From Isoetes taiwanensis (Eukaryota > Streptophyta > Lycopodiopsida > Isoetales > Isoetaceae): 64,000 bases of DNA. How positions within the stretch are numbered: the stretch's first letter is position 1; each line of letters begins with the position of its first letter. The position numbers were made by a program, and so were the translations under genes. The stretch spans positions 370,001 through 434,000 of the forward strand of contig JAJEKV010000132.1 of the NCBI GenBank assembly GCA_021234155.1, given 5' to 3'. Below are positions 1 to 11,494 of the stretch, piece after piece. The notes under the pieces were generated by a model that saw only the letters and a program-made list of their open reading frames with translations, ran no database searches and was not told where the DNA came from.

Positions 1-2000
1 TCATTGTTTTCCATTAGAATAATCAAAGTATTGTGGATTCTGCCAATAGATTAAAGCTGGTAACGAGGCTAACATATTTATCATTCTATTATCAGTCTGA
101 GTACCAAAGAATAAAACGTTTTTTTTGTGTAACGGATCGCTGATGCCAAGAAGTTGTTCACGTCTAGAAATTAAAAGGAGGATATGCGAATAGAGATGGG
201 GCAAGCTATCACCAATTTTAGAGTCTAATCTATGGATTTGATGGGTTGGGTTGGTTTTGACAATTTGGTAGCAAGGATGTAAGATGTTGCTAATATTTGG
301 GAAATCAAGTTGCTATTGGAGGAGTTTTAGTGGTGATTCAAAGGTTCTCTAGCAAATATTAATGAACAATGCTAATTGAATGAGCTTATAGATATGCCCC
401 ACATTGATTTGATATTTGAAGCATTCATTAGATGAACAACTCAAGGATTGGAGATTAGCGTAGCCATGGAGTAAAAGGCTTTTGGATTGCCAATGCTCGA
501 GAGCCAACGTTCTCGGCCAAGCAGGACCCCGCCTAGGTGCAAAGGCGGCACTTGGTAGATGCGGCGGCCTTTTTCTGCGCCTTCTCGCATTGTGGCTGAT
601 CACGGGCGGCATGCCACATCACCACGCCTCTTGGAGGTTCTCAGTAGGTTGATATTTATAGAAAGCTTGCATCGTAAGATAATTTTATTGCATCATAAGA
701 TAATTTTATTGTAGTTATTTAGATAGATTAAACTTGTTGAAGTAAACTAATGTTGAGTTGCTCCTTGAGTCATTTCCTTCTTCTTTACTTTCTTGAGTCA
801 TTTCCTTCTTCTTTACAAAGGCAGGGGAATGGAAATGCACGGGTTACATAGTGCTAAAAAATCGTGGTGAAGCATACTGGTATTGGATTGGTATTGGAGC
901 TCTTCTTGAATTTGTTCACATGTTCAATGTGCTTTTCACATTGGCCTTAGCTTACTCAATCGTATGTTGTTGCACCTTATAATACTTTTGGTTCATACTT
1001 TCACATTTATCCTTAATAGTGGGAATCTCATGGTTGTCGACCACAACATCCATGTGTCGCATGGGCTCTCGGAATGCAAGGCAATAGCGGGTTCAAAACC
1101 CATACGGCCTTAGAAACATTCACGACCTAGGGACCAAGTTATTTCCAATTCAACATAGCTCTAAGCCTTCTAGCATAGGGTCAAAATGTGGTCCAAAAGT
1201 TAGTTGCTTAGCGGGGAATTTGTGACCGTTAGGACATTATAACAGATCCAATTGAACGGGTTAAGAACGAGAGAAAGCGTTTGGCTGCCTTGGCGCCGCG
1301 ATAAGTTTCTTGTAGTTTATAAAAAATATAGCGAAATTAGAATGGTACAATGTTATGAAACAATTTAATATATATTCAGGTACATTGATGATTTTTGACC
1401 AAATTGCCCAAATATTCAAATTTTTCCTTGCATGATGGGAGTACTAAAAATCCCAAATCTATCATTTTTTACCGTTTAAAATTCATCTTAAGTTTTGCTT
1501 TGCTTTTTATGCCAGATTTGTTTCTGTGTGTGGGTGTTTAATTTAGAGTCGTTATGGTTATGTATAATTGTTTTCACGCTCAATTCTTGAGGGCATAAAT
1601 GATGTGTTTTGATACTTAATTTGAACAGGTTGGATTTCTGTGAGTTTTTTTTTGCCATTGTGTATTGTCGATTCAAAATTTAGGTTTTGGAGTTATTTTC
1701 TATGGTGAGTATTCTGTTTATAGGGTTCCCATCTCGAGAGTGCAGATTTTATCCCCATGGTATATTCTCCAGTGGCCTTGGCCCTAAGCGCCATGATTTA
1801 GCGATAATGTTTTAGCTATTGGAATGATATATGATGTATGCATGAATGAACAGAATGTCATAGTATCTAAATTGTGCATAACCTAATTGTCGGGGAGTGG
1901 CTAATTACATTGTACATGTTTGGTACTTGTCTTCTTTATTATACATCCACTTCTCATGCATGTTGATGCTATTAATAGCTACGGTCATATCAAAACTAAG
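1..2000. repeat. 5' part of duplicated segment, copy A (P region)
   Basis: This stretch matches 24505-26678 almost base for base, apart from an internal block of about 175 bp present only in the second copy and small indels. No convincing coding exon is visible; the open frames are short and lack recognisable motifs. The end of this part (1882-1995) is itself repeated at 3238-3756. The shared sequence starts at base 1, so the true left end of copy A may lie outside the window. Confidence 0.85.
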
Positions 2001-2067
2001 AGATTGCACATCTTGACTTCAGATCTATGAACTAACAACATTTATCTAATCTAACATCATTATTTAT

Positions 2068-3105
2068 CGTAAACCCCTGCTTCCTGGAAATTCCTCGAAT
2101 TTTCAGTGAAAGTTCTTTTTGGGTATTTTTTAGGCAAGGGTTTCCTGGCGGCGCCGCTTACAGCGCCGCCACTACAGACGTTCTTGTTGTGTCACAAAAC
2201 ATTAACTTCCACAGAACATCAAATCTTGGTGCAACAAAACATTAAAATTTTAAATCACTTGAAAACATTAGAAGTTCCAGAAAAGTGTGCAGATAAAGGT
2301 TTCAGATACAGGTTTCCAGATAAAAGTTTAAATCACTTGAAAACATTAGAAGTTCTACAAAAGTGTGCAGATAAAGGTTTCCACAAAGTTTTCAGATACA
2401 GGTTTCCAGATACTCCTTATAACATTTACTCCTTATAACATTTACCTTCAAATGTTGAAATGTTAAATCGAGAACCTAAAAACTCGTCCATGAGAACCTA
2501 AAACTTCGTCCAATAGCGTTGCAAGAACTTCGGAAATCGGGCAAGAACTTCGGAAATGTTGCTTTGATCTTGCTTTAATCTTAGATCCAATGACCCTCGA
2601 ACTTGGAACTCGGAACTCGGAAAGCCTCAAAACCTAGAAACAAAGAAAAAACATTAGAAGGTATAAAAATTTGAAGCAGAAGTTAAAATAAGATAAATCT
2701 TTACCTTATTTCTGTCGAGCGCCTTCAGCTACACGCCGAATCTTGAAGAAATAAAGAACAAAGAAAAAAAAATCAGTTTTAAACTAAGTAGAATCGCGCT
2801 CAAAACTCATTCAGAAGTTGGAGGAGCATCATTAATCACCTCAGAACCAAATCTGGTGCCTAGCGCCAAGACCTCTGTGAAGATCGCGGAGTAGACAGAC
2901 CGGACCTCGCCATCGCGAAAGCAGAGAGAGAGAAAAAAAAAAGGGGGATGCACGGAATTTCCGGGAAGCGGGGATTACGGTGGGGCCGCCCCCTTTTCGG
3001 GTTTCCATTTGGAAGGGCCGGCGCCGCCGCTTTCGGGCTAACGCCCTTCATTGGCCGCTGCTGCCGGAAACCCCTCAAAGGTGGCGGTTCCCTAGCACAA
3101 AGACC
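2068..3105. mobile_element. Insertion with imperfect terminal-type inverted repeats
   Basis: Compared with the related sequence at 7018-7045, about 1.04 kb is inserted here. An inverted repeat of about 26 bp, beginning CGTAAACCCC, lies at 2068-2094 and 2954-2979, with one indel and two substitutions between arms. The right arm sits about 125 bp inside the insertion edge, so the exact ends are unsure. Inside, 2250-2420 contains a tandem duplication of about 85-90 bp (AAATCACTTGAAAACATTAG starts each unit). No transposase is visible, so a non-autonomous DNA element is the simplest reading. Confidence 0.5.
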
Positions 3106-3256
3106 ATAACAGACTTAAATTATGCACATTTATCTTACCTCCTTCATGTAATTATGATTTATGGATAAGAACAGCATGGTTCACTGCAGCCAAAGTTCTA
3201 TTTATCTGAATGTTTTGGTATAGCATACTATTAGGTACTAATTGCCGGGGAGTGGC

Positions 3257-3658
3257 GATTGTAGGTTAAGAAATGCAGCGTGCGTTCGTTTTCCATACTT
3301 AGCGTGCAGGTACCCATACGTCTTAAATGCGTACTTATTCATTTTGTGCATCAAATAAGAACAATTTTTTTTTTTTTTGGTTGCACATTTATGCAGTGCG
3401 TACTTTATAAGTCTGGATGCAGTCATGCGTACTTTATAGGTACGGTACAAGTACTTTTCAAAAAAAATGAAAAAAAAAATAATTTTTTAGGTTAGCGTCA
3501 CGTCGTCGTCACATTATTTTATGTGAAAATCGCAAGATTTGGCGTTCTTTAAACAACAACTTTTGCGATGCGTTTGTGCGTTAAAGCGGCCATCGTGACG
3601 TTATCTTGACGTTGCACGTCTTGTACCGCGTCGCGATGCAGGGAAATCTGATTACTGC
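3257..3658. mobile_element. Putative MITE with 9-bp target duplication
   Basis: The sequence GGGAGTGGC occurs at 3248-3256 and again at 3659-3667, and the related uninterrupted sequence at 1890-1905 has it only once. The intervening 402 bp is therefore an insertion with a 9-bp target-site duplication, a length typical of Mutator-like elements. The terminal inverted repeat is weak (GCGATTGTAGG against GCAGTAATCAG), so the superfamily is an inference. Confidence 0.5.
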
Positions 3659-3914
3659 GGGAGTGGCTAATTGCATTGTATATATTTGGTACTTATCTTC
3701 TTTATTATGCATCCACTTCGCATGTGTGTTGATGCTATTAATAGCTATGTTCATATGATAAGGTTGGCAAATTTTGTTGGGCATATGGTTTTGGCGAAGG
3801 TGGGCCGAAATTAGGGTTCCTCTGGTTGGTTTTTTTTTTGCCATGGGCATGGTCTGAGGAAGGAACGGCTAGAACAAAGTCGTGGCAGCCATGATCCGAT
3901 GAAGAGGCGACAGG

Positions 3915-4489
3915 ATGAGGATAGCGTTGTCTTTGGAGGAGATGGTTGACATGCGAGTCGGTTATGTGGGATCTTTGCTACGCATGTGTCTTGCCGAAAA
4001 GGGCCCTCAGATTCTCTGCGTTGTGGATAAAGGATGGGCTGCGGGGGTCGCTCACGGAGAGTTTGAGCTTGAGGGTATCTTTGGCGATGGGCGCCGTCTT
4101 CTCCACGGTACTCCACGAATTGATCATGTTTCTTAGCGAGGCTAGCCCGGTGGTGTGTCTAAGGGGTTAAAGTGGATCTTTGAGGGAGGCCACCGAAGCG
4201 ATTACGTGGCGGCATGCGAGAAGGTATGTGGGAAGGATTCCGGCTCTCTGATGATGTCAATATGCACAAAAGTAATTTTGAAGAGACTCCAAGCAGCATG
4301 CCTTGTGATGGAGGGTTCGGTAGAACCGGGGAGTTCGGTTGTGAATTTGCGGGGTGTTACATTTTCTGCTAACATAGAGCGGGGTTGTTGATACTTGAGA
4401 GATAAGGGAGATGTTTCCTCTGTGCTCCAGTTCAGTAGCAAGGTCCCTGTTTTTGAAGACAGGGGCCCTGGCAAACAAGTATTCTGGCA
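3915..4489 (+). pseudogene. Upstream part of the Replitron-like Rep ORF, broken
   Basis: One frame (position modulo 3 equal to 0) stays mostly open from 3915 to about 4489, interrupted by stops near 4134, 4143 and 4389. It then appears to hand over to the frame that carries the HUH domain. The text is coding-like (for example KVCGKDSGSLMMSICTKVI) but matches nothing I recognise. Its position suggests the N-terminal region of the HUH protein. It could also be separate leader sequence; confidence is low. Confidence 0.35.
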
Positions 4490-5052
4490 GTGAGGAAATC
4501 CAAGATCGTCAGTTCCACACATGGATCAGCCCTCTGGATGTTAGTGTCACTGTTAGCATAGGGGGAGTGGATGTATGGGATGCTGTGTATAACTACGTGT
4601 GTGGCTTCTTGGATGCTGAGTATTTTAGTGGAATTGTAAGTCTAGAGAGAGGATCAGACTTGGACCATCTTCATCTGCAGTGCGTATTCAGGATTGGTTT
4701 GTCCAGTCCTATGGTAGTGAATGCCAGGTTGAAGAAGTACTTGGGTTGGGATACACACAAACCGGCTGGTGCTATTATTCTGTGTAAGGCCCTCAGAGAC
4801 ACCAACCTGCACTGTTATGAGGGGATGCTAGGCTACTGTCTAAAAGACATGGGGAAGATGCATCATAGGCATCACATGAAGGGTGTAATTGCTGACCAGA
4901 TTGAACGGGGGAAGGACTTGTATGCGCTGTATGGAGCTGGCGACATTAAGAATTGCGTTATTCTTGACAATCAGAACTTGCTTTTAAAGGCTAGGCACTT
5001 CCAACTTTATCATGGGAGAAGGCAATTGACTGCATCTTTAATTGATTATTAA
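4411..5052 (+). CDS. HUH (Rep-type) endonuclease domain protein
   Basis: This 213-residue frame carries the two hallmark motifs of a single-strand-nicking HUH endonuclease. The metal-binding motif is DHLHLQCVF (residues about 90-98), and the catalytic tyrosine motif is YCLKD (about residue 148, YxxK form), spaced about 55 residues apart as in Rep proteins. Such enzymes nick one DNA strand and stay covalently attached through the tyrosine. No P-loop helicase motif follows, which argues against Helitron, geminivirus and circovirus Rep and fits the Replitron group described from green algae and plants. The initiator ATG is the first in this frame, but the true start is probably upstream in another frame. 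The exact family assignment is inferred; the HUH and YxxK motifs are seen directly. Confidence 0.65.
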   Translation: MFPLCSSSVARSLFLKTGALANKYSGSEEIQDRQFHTWISPLDVSVTVSIGGVDVWDAVYNYVCGFLDAEYFSGIVSLERGSDLDHLHLQCVFRIGLSSPMVVNARLKKYLGWDTHKPAGAIILCKALRDTNLHCYEGMLGYCLKDMGKMHHRHHMKGVIADQIERGKDLYALYGAGDIKNCVILDNQNLLLKARHFQLYHGRRQLTASLIDY

Positions 5053-5065
5053 TGCGGCATGCTTT

Positions 5066-6274
5066 ATGCGGAGAAATTCGTGCTTTCGGTGGTGCATGGG
5101 TTCTTCCATCAAGACCAATCCTGCTTTTATTTCCCAGCAGCGTGTGGAGGCCGCTTGGCACTTAACTCTGAATCCCAAGTATGCCACTCATAGTGACGTG
5201 AGGCAGGGTTGCCCTTAAGGCCATATCTGCATAGGCGTGATTTAGAAGGTGAGGCGAATCATAAGCTTTCTATATTAATTTTGTAGGCGATTACTTTTTT
5301 GCGACTTGAACTGTTTCATAGAAACTCTGGCGAACCTTGCCAACGTTAATGTGGGGTAAGGGGATAATCTATGATCCTAAACACTTAGATCCATGGAACT
5401 GGAGGCGAAACTCTAGATCTGAGCTTAAGAATGCATGGCTAATTTAAGAAAGGTGGGCGGACGAAATGGTAAAACTTTGGCGAAAGAATATAATTTATTT
5501 TCAATAGTAACCTATTCAGCTTTAGCATCTCATTTTCGAAAATATTCAAAATATAGCCATTTGGCTATAAATAGCCCCTTAAGGGCAACCCTGACGTGAG
5601 GAGTGTGGTCTATGGGCTTCATCCTGGAATAGTCCGGTGGAGAGGGTTGGGAAGGCAAGAAGGAGATTCTGGGATGCTAAGGCAGTTGTTGAGGATGATG
5701 AAGAGAGTGATCAGAACGATGAAGGTAGGGATGAAGATCACGATGGCCCTGCAGGCACACCCTTGGCTGGCTGCCCATCTTACATCCCTCTCAATTTCCA
5801 GGATTGGTCATTCTCTGCCCAGTAAGTTACAGTGTCTTTGCTTTGCTCATGTACATATTTCTTCGTTTTGATGTAGGCACAATGAAAGAAGTTAGCACTG
5901 CTTTGGCCGACGCAGATAGGGACGATGTTTTCAGCCCACTTGTAAATATAGACACTGACTCAGATGAGGAACTGGAGAAGTGTGGTCATGCTGCAGGTGA
6001 GAACAAGTCTGAGTGCTTTCACCTTCATGTAGACATGGATTTGGTATCAAAGGAGACGATGATGAGCATTAGAGAGTGCAAAACTGCTATGTGCAACACG
6101 ATTCAGTGTTTGGAGGAGGCTTTGCACTGTCTAGACATGGAGGATCTGAAGGTCTCTTTAAAGCAACGGAGAGTATTCCGTGGTTACGTCAATCTAATGC
6201 GTGCTCTCTTCATAAGGCACAATAATACGCTGGAACGTCTGGGTCGCCTTTACTTTCGTACTATGCAGGCCTGA
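5066..6274 (+). pseudogene. C-terminal region of the Replitron-like protein, split by a MITE
   Basis: A frame opening at 5066 runs to 5203, is interrupted by a 390-bp insertion, and continues in frame from 5602 (HSDV then RSVVYGLHPGIVRW) if one target duplication is removed. A second frame, 5804-6274, encodes a 156-residue tail with an acidic stretch (DTDSDEELEKC) and a helical, basic end (FRGYVNLMRALFIRHNN) that stops at 6272-6274. An intron-like or frameshifted junction joins the pieces around 5700-5880. These pieces probably belong to the same protein as the HUH domain. I do not recognise the domain from its sequence. Confidence 0.45.
5204..5593. mobile_element. hAT-type MITE (390 bp) inserted in the Rep gene
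   Basis: Terminal inverted repeats are a perfect 17 bp, CAGGGTTGCCCTTAAGG. The flanks carry an 8-bp target-site duplication, ACGTGAGG, at 5196-5203 and 5594-5601. The CAGGG ends and the 8-bp duplication are classic hAT features. No coding sequence is present, so it is non-autonomous. Confidence 0.9.
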
Positions 6275-6903
6275 CATGGCTATGCGAGATGCTCCAATTC
6301 TGTTCTGGCTTCGTCTTGCTGTTTAGTTCATAGTTGTTTTATGTACAACAGTTTTCTATCTTCTGTAATGGGCTCCGTGGCCATGAGGTCTCTTCCTCGG
6401 GCTTCTTTGTGAAGCCTCTTCTGCTTTCTATGAATGTAAAACTTGGTCATCTTCATGTATAAATTGGACTTCCAATATGTAATTTCGTTCCTCTGTTTTA
6501 CTCTTGTGTATGTCCTGCTGTGTTGCTAGCAGTTATTTTGTTTGTAGGAATGTGTTCATGTCATGCAATTGTCACTGTAATATGGGTGTTTACGTATCAC
6601 TTACAGTTTGGATATGCAATTTGATGTGCATGGCCTGTCTCATTCTTGGAAATGTCTTTAGGGGAGACAATTGTTTCTCAAATGTGGGTCAGTACATTCC
6701 CTCGATGATGTGAATGTACTGTAATTTCCATGGATTTCTACAGTTACGAAATTATGTGAATTACCTACTTCATGTTGCTCTGTTTCTAATTGTCTTTCAT
6801 ACGTATATGTAGGTGTATAAATATATGTATAGGGAGCAACAAATTGTACATGGGTGGGACGTGGAAATTCCAGGTCCCTTGTTTGGGATATTCATAGAAT
6901 GAT

Positions 6904-6925
6904 CTCTGGATCCAATGATCCAGAG
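6904..6925 (+). other. 3'-end hairpin of the Replitron-like element
   Basis: CTCTGGATC and GATCCAGAG form a perfect 9-bp stem around a 4-base loop. It lies 29 bp before the inferred element end. HUH transposons of other groups (Helitrons, IS200/IS605) use hairpins close to their ends for recognition or termination; the same role is inferred here. Confidence 0.55.
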
Positions 6926-6954
6926 TGAGCAATAAGGAGTGCCATATAAGTATG

Positions 6955-7604
6955 AAAACTAAGAGATTGCACATCTTGACTTCAGACCTATGAACTAACA
7001 ACATTTATCTAATCTAACATCATTATTCATCAAAAACCTTAACAAACTTAAATTATGCACACATATCTTATATTCTTCATGTAAGTATGATTTATGCATA
7101 GAAACAGCATAGTTCACTGCAGCCAAAGTTCTATTTATTTGAATGTTTTGGTGTAGAATACTATTAGGTACTTCCAGGGGCATTTTTTTTGGTAGACAAA
7201 GCTGTAGCTTTCACTGCCTGATGGCATGAAAATCCAAGTGGCATACGTAAAAGGAATTTGCTTTGCGTTTTGCTACCTTGTCCAATAGTGTTGCGACATG
7301 TGGCTTTGTTTCTTTCCTTGAGTGCTGCCAGGTTCGATGGTGGCAACATATTTCCCCTGAGTTCTCCTTGTTCTTGGATTTACCTTGCATTCAGGAATCA
7401 GTTACATTGCATTCTTGGATTTGGCTTGCATTCCAGAGCTAGTTACCTTGTATTATTGAACTTTTACCTCTTATTCTTGAGCTGCAACAAATTTTACTAC
7501 CAGTAGAATGAAACAGATCCACGTTAAGGGAATGTCTCTCTGCTTGAGATTCCCGGCCTTTTTGGGAATGTCAAGCAAAGAGACATTCCCTTATACGAAA
7601 CTGA
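6955..7604. repeat. Tandem-duplicated flank (Q region) and spacer
   Basis: 6955-7173 repeats 1992-2067 plus 3105-3237, showing that a P-Q unit was tandemly duplicated before the Replitron-like insertion. The rest, 7174-7604, is absent from copy B and holds no gene I can recognise. Near its end is a strong hairpin: arms 7525-7554 and 7564-7593, 28 of 30 positions complementary, starting TAAGGGAATGTCTCT. Confidence 0.6.
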
Positions 7605-10600
7605 GCAAGAAAGCAACAACCATATCCCATCGATAGACAATACATTTTCTAGTTGGTGCATGGCTTTAGTTTCTGCTTCAATGAAGAAGTCTATCTATAC
7701 TGTTCAATAGGTGCCAAGTGGAATCGGGTAGCATGCTTGAATTTGCTTTTGAAGGGTCACCTGGCACATGAATGGATGCCTACTTTGGCAAGGGTTGTGG
7801 TTGGTGGAATCTGAGTAGACTCTCTTTAATATCAACTCTTGCGGTGGGCTCGCCTGAACCTTTGGGCTGTGTATTTGCTTATGCTTTTAAGATTTAGCCT
7901 TGCATTTATCGGAAGAACATGCAGCAAGATATGTTGTTTATAAAACACCACAGCATAATTGAAATTTGGCTCCTCGTTTTTTTGGGCTTGAAGCTATAAA
8001 CAACAACAAAATGTCCACAGCCATGACAGAGAATTTAAGGATGCTATATCAAACATGCCAGCTTGGAGGAATCTTACACAACATTCAATAATCTGCTAAT
8101 ATTCTGATAATTTTAAGATTATGCAAATGAGGATGGGATTAATCCAGATAAAATGGTCTTCCACAGCCAACTGGAGGCATATTCTAGCAAGACTGCCTTG
8201 CTAACAAGGGTGCAGAATTCTTCATGAACAACGAGAGTGGATGCATTCCTTATTGAAGTGAGCTTAACGGATGTCATTGACAAGGATAAAAGAAATATCT
8301 AGCAATGCATTTAAATTGACAGGGCACAAAAGAAAGCCAACTCAAGTCATGACAATAAATATGATTTATTATATCTGAACTGAGATAGTTTCGAGAACTT
8401 TAAAGGTGATAATCACATAATCAGATCAAAATGAGAGTTGAAGGGAATGTACCTAATTGTCATTACGAGGAGATGCATGCAACTTCGCCTAGAAGTATCT
8501 TCTAAGAACCTCACCAGGCCATACATGCATTCTCCACTGTTTAGATCATGTAACAGCGTGAACCATGATCATGCGATGGCACCTCTGTTCACTACAGAAA
8601 TTAGAGCCAGAAAAGCGCAAAATAGTCAAAAGGGCAGAGTAATAGCGAGATAAATATACGATGTAGATAAACCCCTAGAGTGCATATGTCTTACCACGAT
8701 GATTTCTGAATCATACTTATTATTTTATCTCGTCTGCTAGAAACATTCATATTCTTGTGCAATTACGACCCCAATTGTCTTGAAATCCATTTCTTTTTGT
8801 GACCTGCAATCAATTCCAGAACCAAATTTAGAGCCAGTATTTCCACTTCCAGTTCGTAGCACCAACATTGTCCAATAACAACTCCAATTTCCTTGAAAGA
8901 ACTTTTTTGTCCTTGAAATTTAGAGCCAACCTTTCCAGTTCCTAATGAGCATGACTGATGAGCCTTCTAGAATGAACAGATAAAACCAGGAAAGGAAGCA
9001 AAGGCCTTATTTAAACAGCTATACTTAAAAGCAGCAGCAAATACACAACTCAAAGACTACCGAGTCTGGTACATATTATTGTCTGTCTCATCAAGAGGCA
9101 AGGCAGAAATCTGCTCATTTTCCATGGCATCTCCAGTTGAGCGGAGATATAGATTCAAACCGGGGCTAGTGGAAAGTAAAAGGTAGAACCTTGCAGTATA
9201 TCCAGGGCACACAGTTTTGACAGACATACAAACTAGGTAAGATGGCGCTGCTTCTTTTCGAGTACACATAAATTAAAGCAAGGCTATATCTCCATGTCCA
9301 AGCCCGACCCTAATCGTCCAAATTCTAACACTTTTATGCCTCATCTAACCAGCACAGGCTTGTCATTACATGGACTTATCTGCCCTCTTTCTTACATGTT
9401 TTGCCTCAGCACTTTTATTTCATATGCTACTCGAAGGCACAGCCAATCTTTTGGGATCCTAGTCTAGAAACAATTTCCATGTGATTATTTACGAAAGCCA
9501 TAGCTTCGAATTGAGCATTTAATTCAATGCTTGATGCACCAAACGCCAAACAAATGAACGTACTGGCAGTTAGGCTCTTACTCATCAAGGTATATCTAGC
9601 ACTGTTCATCATTTTGCACAGAAGAGTAGCAGATCATGTGAGGAAGGGCATTTTGCACAGAGAAGTACCAGATCATAAAACCGGAAAAAAGAAAGAAAGA
9701 AAAAAAAAGGGGTTTCAAAAGAAACGTACTTGATGCCGACTTGCTACAGAATAGTCTTGCCGCTGTCTTGGTTCGCCGCAAGATGTGACTTTTGTTTATG
9801 ATGATGCGCAATCATCAGTGACTTAGAAGGAATCCGGCAACAGAAACGGAGTGGATGGCATAAAATGTATATCCCACAGGCGCTTCTCGAGATATTTGAA
9901 AGCATACATAAGAAACATGAAAGCAAAATTAAGCACGACTATACTTGAACAGGATCTGTTCTATAGTTCGTACTAGGAACTATGCTGAAAATGCATAGAC
10001 AAATCTCACAACCCGGACGATGAAGTGGAGCCTGCTGGCTTGAGCGCGATTGCCGGTTCTGCTCTTCCTTGTGAAGTGTAGGCCATAGATGACCGTCACA
10101 GTGGTACATTCCTCCACTGCTGAAGGTCAGCAGGCAGTCTGACGGGTTCCTTTTATTTTTTTATGACCATTAGATCCCTCCATAGATGACCCCTCCATAT
10201 GTGTTCAAATTTACACATCAAACGCTAACCCCTGGCTCAGTGGGTTCTTAGCATATTCTAAGGATATCTTGGTATATGCCTGGTACATTTTGAAAACTGC
10301 TCCAAACCTGCTAGAGCCCGTAAACTGGCGGTCATCCTCGTTGCTGAAGGACGATGAAGTGGAGCCTGGCGGGTTCGGCTTGGCATATGTGTTCAAATTT
10401 ACACATCAAGCGCTAACCCACGGCGGTGGGTTCTTAGCATATTCTAAGGCTCTTCCTTGTGAAGTGTAGGCCATAGATGGCCATCCTCGTTCCACGGTGG
10501 TACATTCCTCCAGGCCTTTGAAGGTCCGGTGGTGTGACGATCTGACGGGTTCCCTTTTATTTTTTTATGACCATTAGACCTCCATATGTGTTCAAATTTA

Positions 10601-11494
10601 CACATCAAACGCTAACCCCTGGCTCAGTGGGTTCTTAGCATATTCTAAGGATATCTTGGTATATGCCTGGTACATTTTGAAAACTGCTCCAAACCTGCTA
10701 GAGCCCGTAAACTGGCGGTCATCCTCGTTGCTGGGCGAAGCCCTTCTTACCATGTGGCGGTGGCCGGGAACAAAATGTTGGCCCTCTCCTCTAATGCATT
10801 AATGCGCAAGAATTGCATTCGGATCCCCATTAGTCCCTCAGAGCTAGAGCCGCATGCCAGAGCTGGAACAACATCCCTGAAAGCCTCATTGCACTTGTTT
10901 TTGGTCGTTGGGTTTTTTTCTGCCCCGTTAGGTTTTTCTTGCCGAAATTGATTTCCCTGCGCCGAAAGGGCTTAATCTGCTGCTGCGTTTGCTTGTTTAC
11001 GCTTAGACCCTTTGCCCTTCTTTGCCGAGAAATTGCTCTCTAGGAGGAGGATCACAGAACAGGGACTGAAGGAGCTCTCAAGGTGTTCGAAGTTGCCAGG
11101 TAGATTGTTTTGCAAATATTTTGATGCCATTCATGAGCATATTTTTCTTAAACAGAATTCACTAGTTGAAAACAAAGGATCGTGATTCTGATTCGCGATA
11201 ATATAGTTGTTGAGTAGCTAAGCGGTTACAATTCACATCCGTTATAGCTATATATCTATTATTCTCATGCATTTATTGTTTGAAAATTTGTCTAACTCAT
11301 CTTAAAAATCACGAGATTCTTTAGATGTCTATCTTTAGATGCTTTTGAACTATGGTGAAAAGAAACATCCTGATTAGTTGCATTATCACATTAGGAAATA
11401 TACTTATTTGCCTGTAGGATTAATGTATATGGCATTTGTTTGGTGTGCATCTTTAGATGAGTCATCTAGGTTCGAACCTTAGAACCTGAGTGAA
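7604..11494. repeat. Duplicated segment copy A, non-coding part
   Basis: Co-linear with 26690-30157 (copy B) and, from about 7830, with 42256-45535 (copy C). No gene is recognised here; short open frames conserved on the minus strand in all copies (for example near 9057-9269) have no known motif. Copy A alone contains an extra local triplication: the block at 10190-10335 recurs at 10570-10732 and in part at 10387-10445. This part therefore differs from copies B and C by a tandem expansion. Confidence 0.75.

Larger units (their letters stand above)
3757..6954 (+). mobile_element. Replitron-like HUH-endonuclease transposon (with nested MITE)
   Basis: The boundaries come from comparison with the paralogous empty site at 1985-2010 and 26665-26685, where TCATAT runs directly into CAAAACTAAGAG. 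Here TCATAT (3751-3756) and AAAACTAAGAG (from 6955) are separated by 3.2 kb. The insert encodes a protein with HUH and YxxK motifs and no visible helicase. Near its right end is a perfect 9-bp-stem hairpin (6904-6925), 29 bp before the inferred end, as expected for rolling-circle type elements. No clear target-site duplication is visible. The copy is decayed: reading frames break several times and a hAT-type MITE sits inside it. Confidence 0.65.

Noticed and set aside
349-612. 87-residue minus-strand ORF at the window start
   Set aside because: The matching copy at 24853-25290 disrupts this frame, so it is not conserved as coding sequence.
4411-5052. Helitron, or integrated geminivirus or CRESS-virus Rep
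   Set aside because: No helicase or P-loop motif follows the nuclease, the HUH context is HLHLQ, and the borders fit a discrete 3.2-kb transposon. A viral origin cannot be fully excluded without a search.
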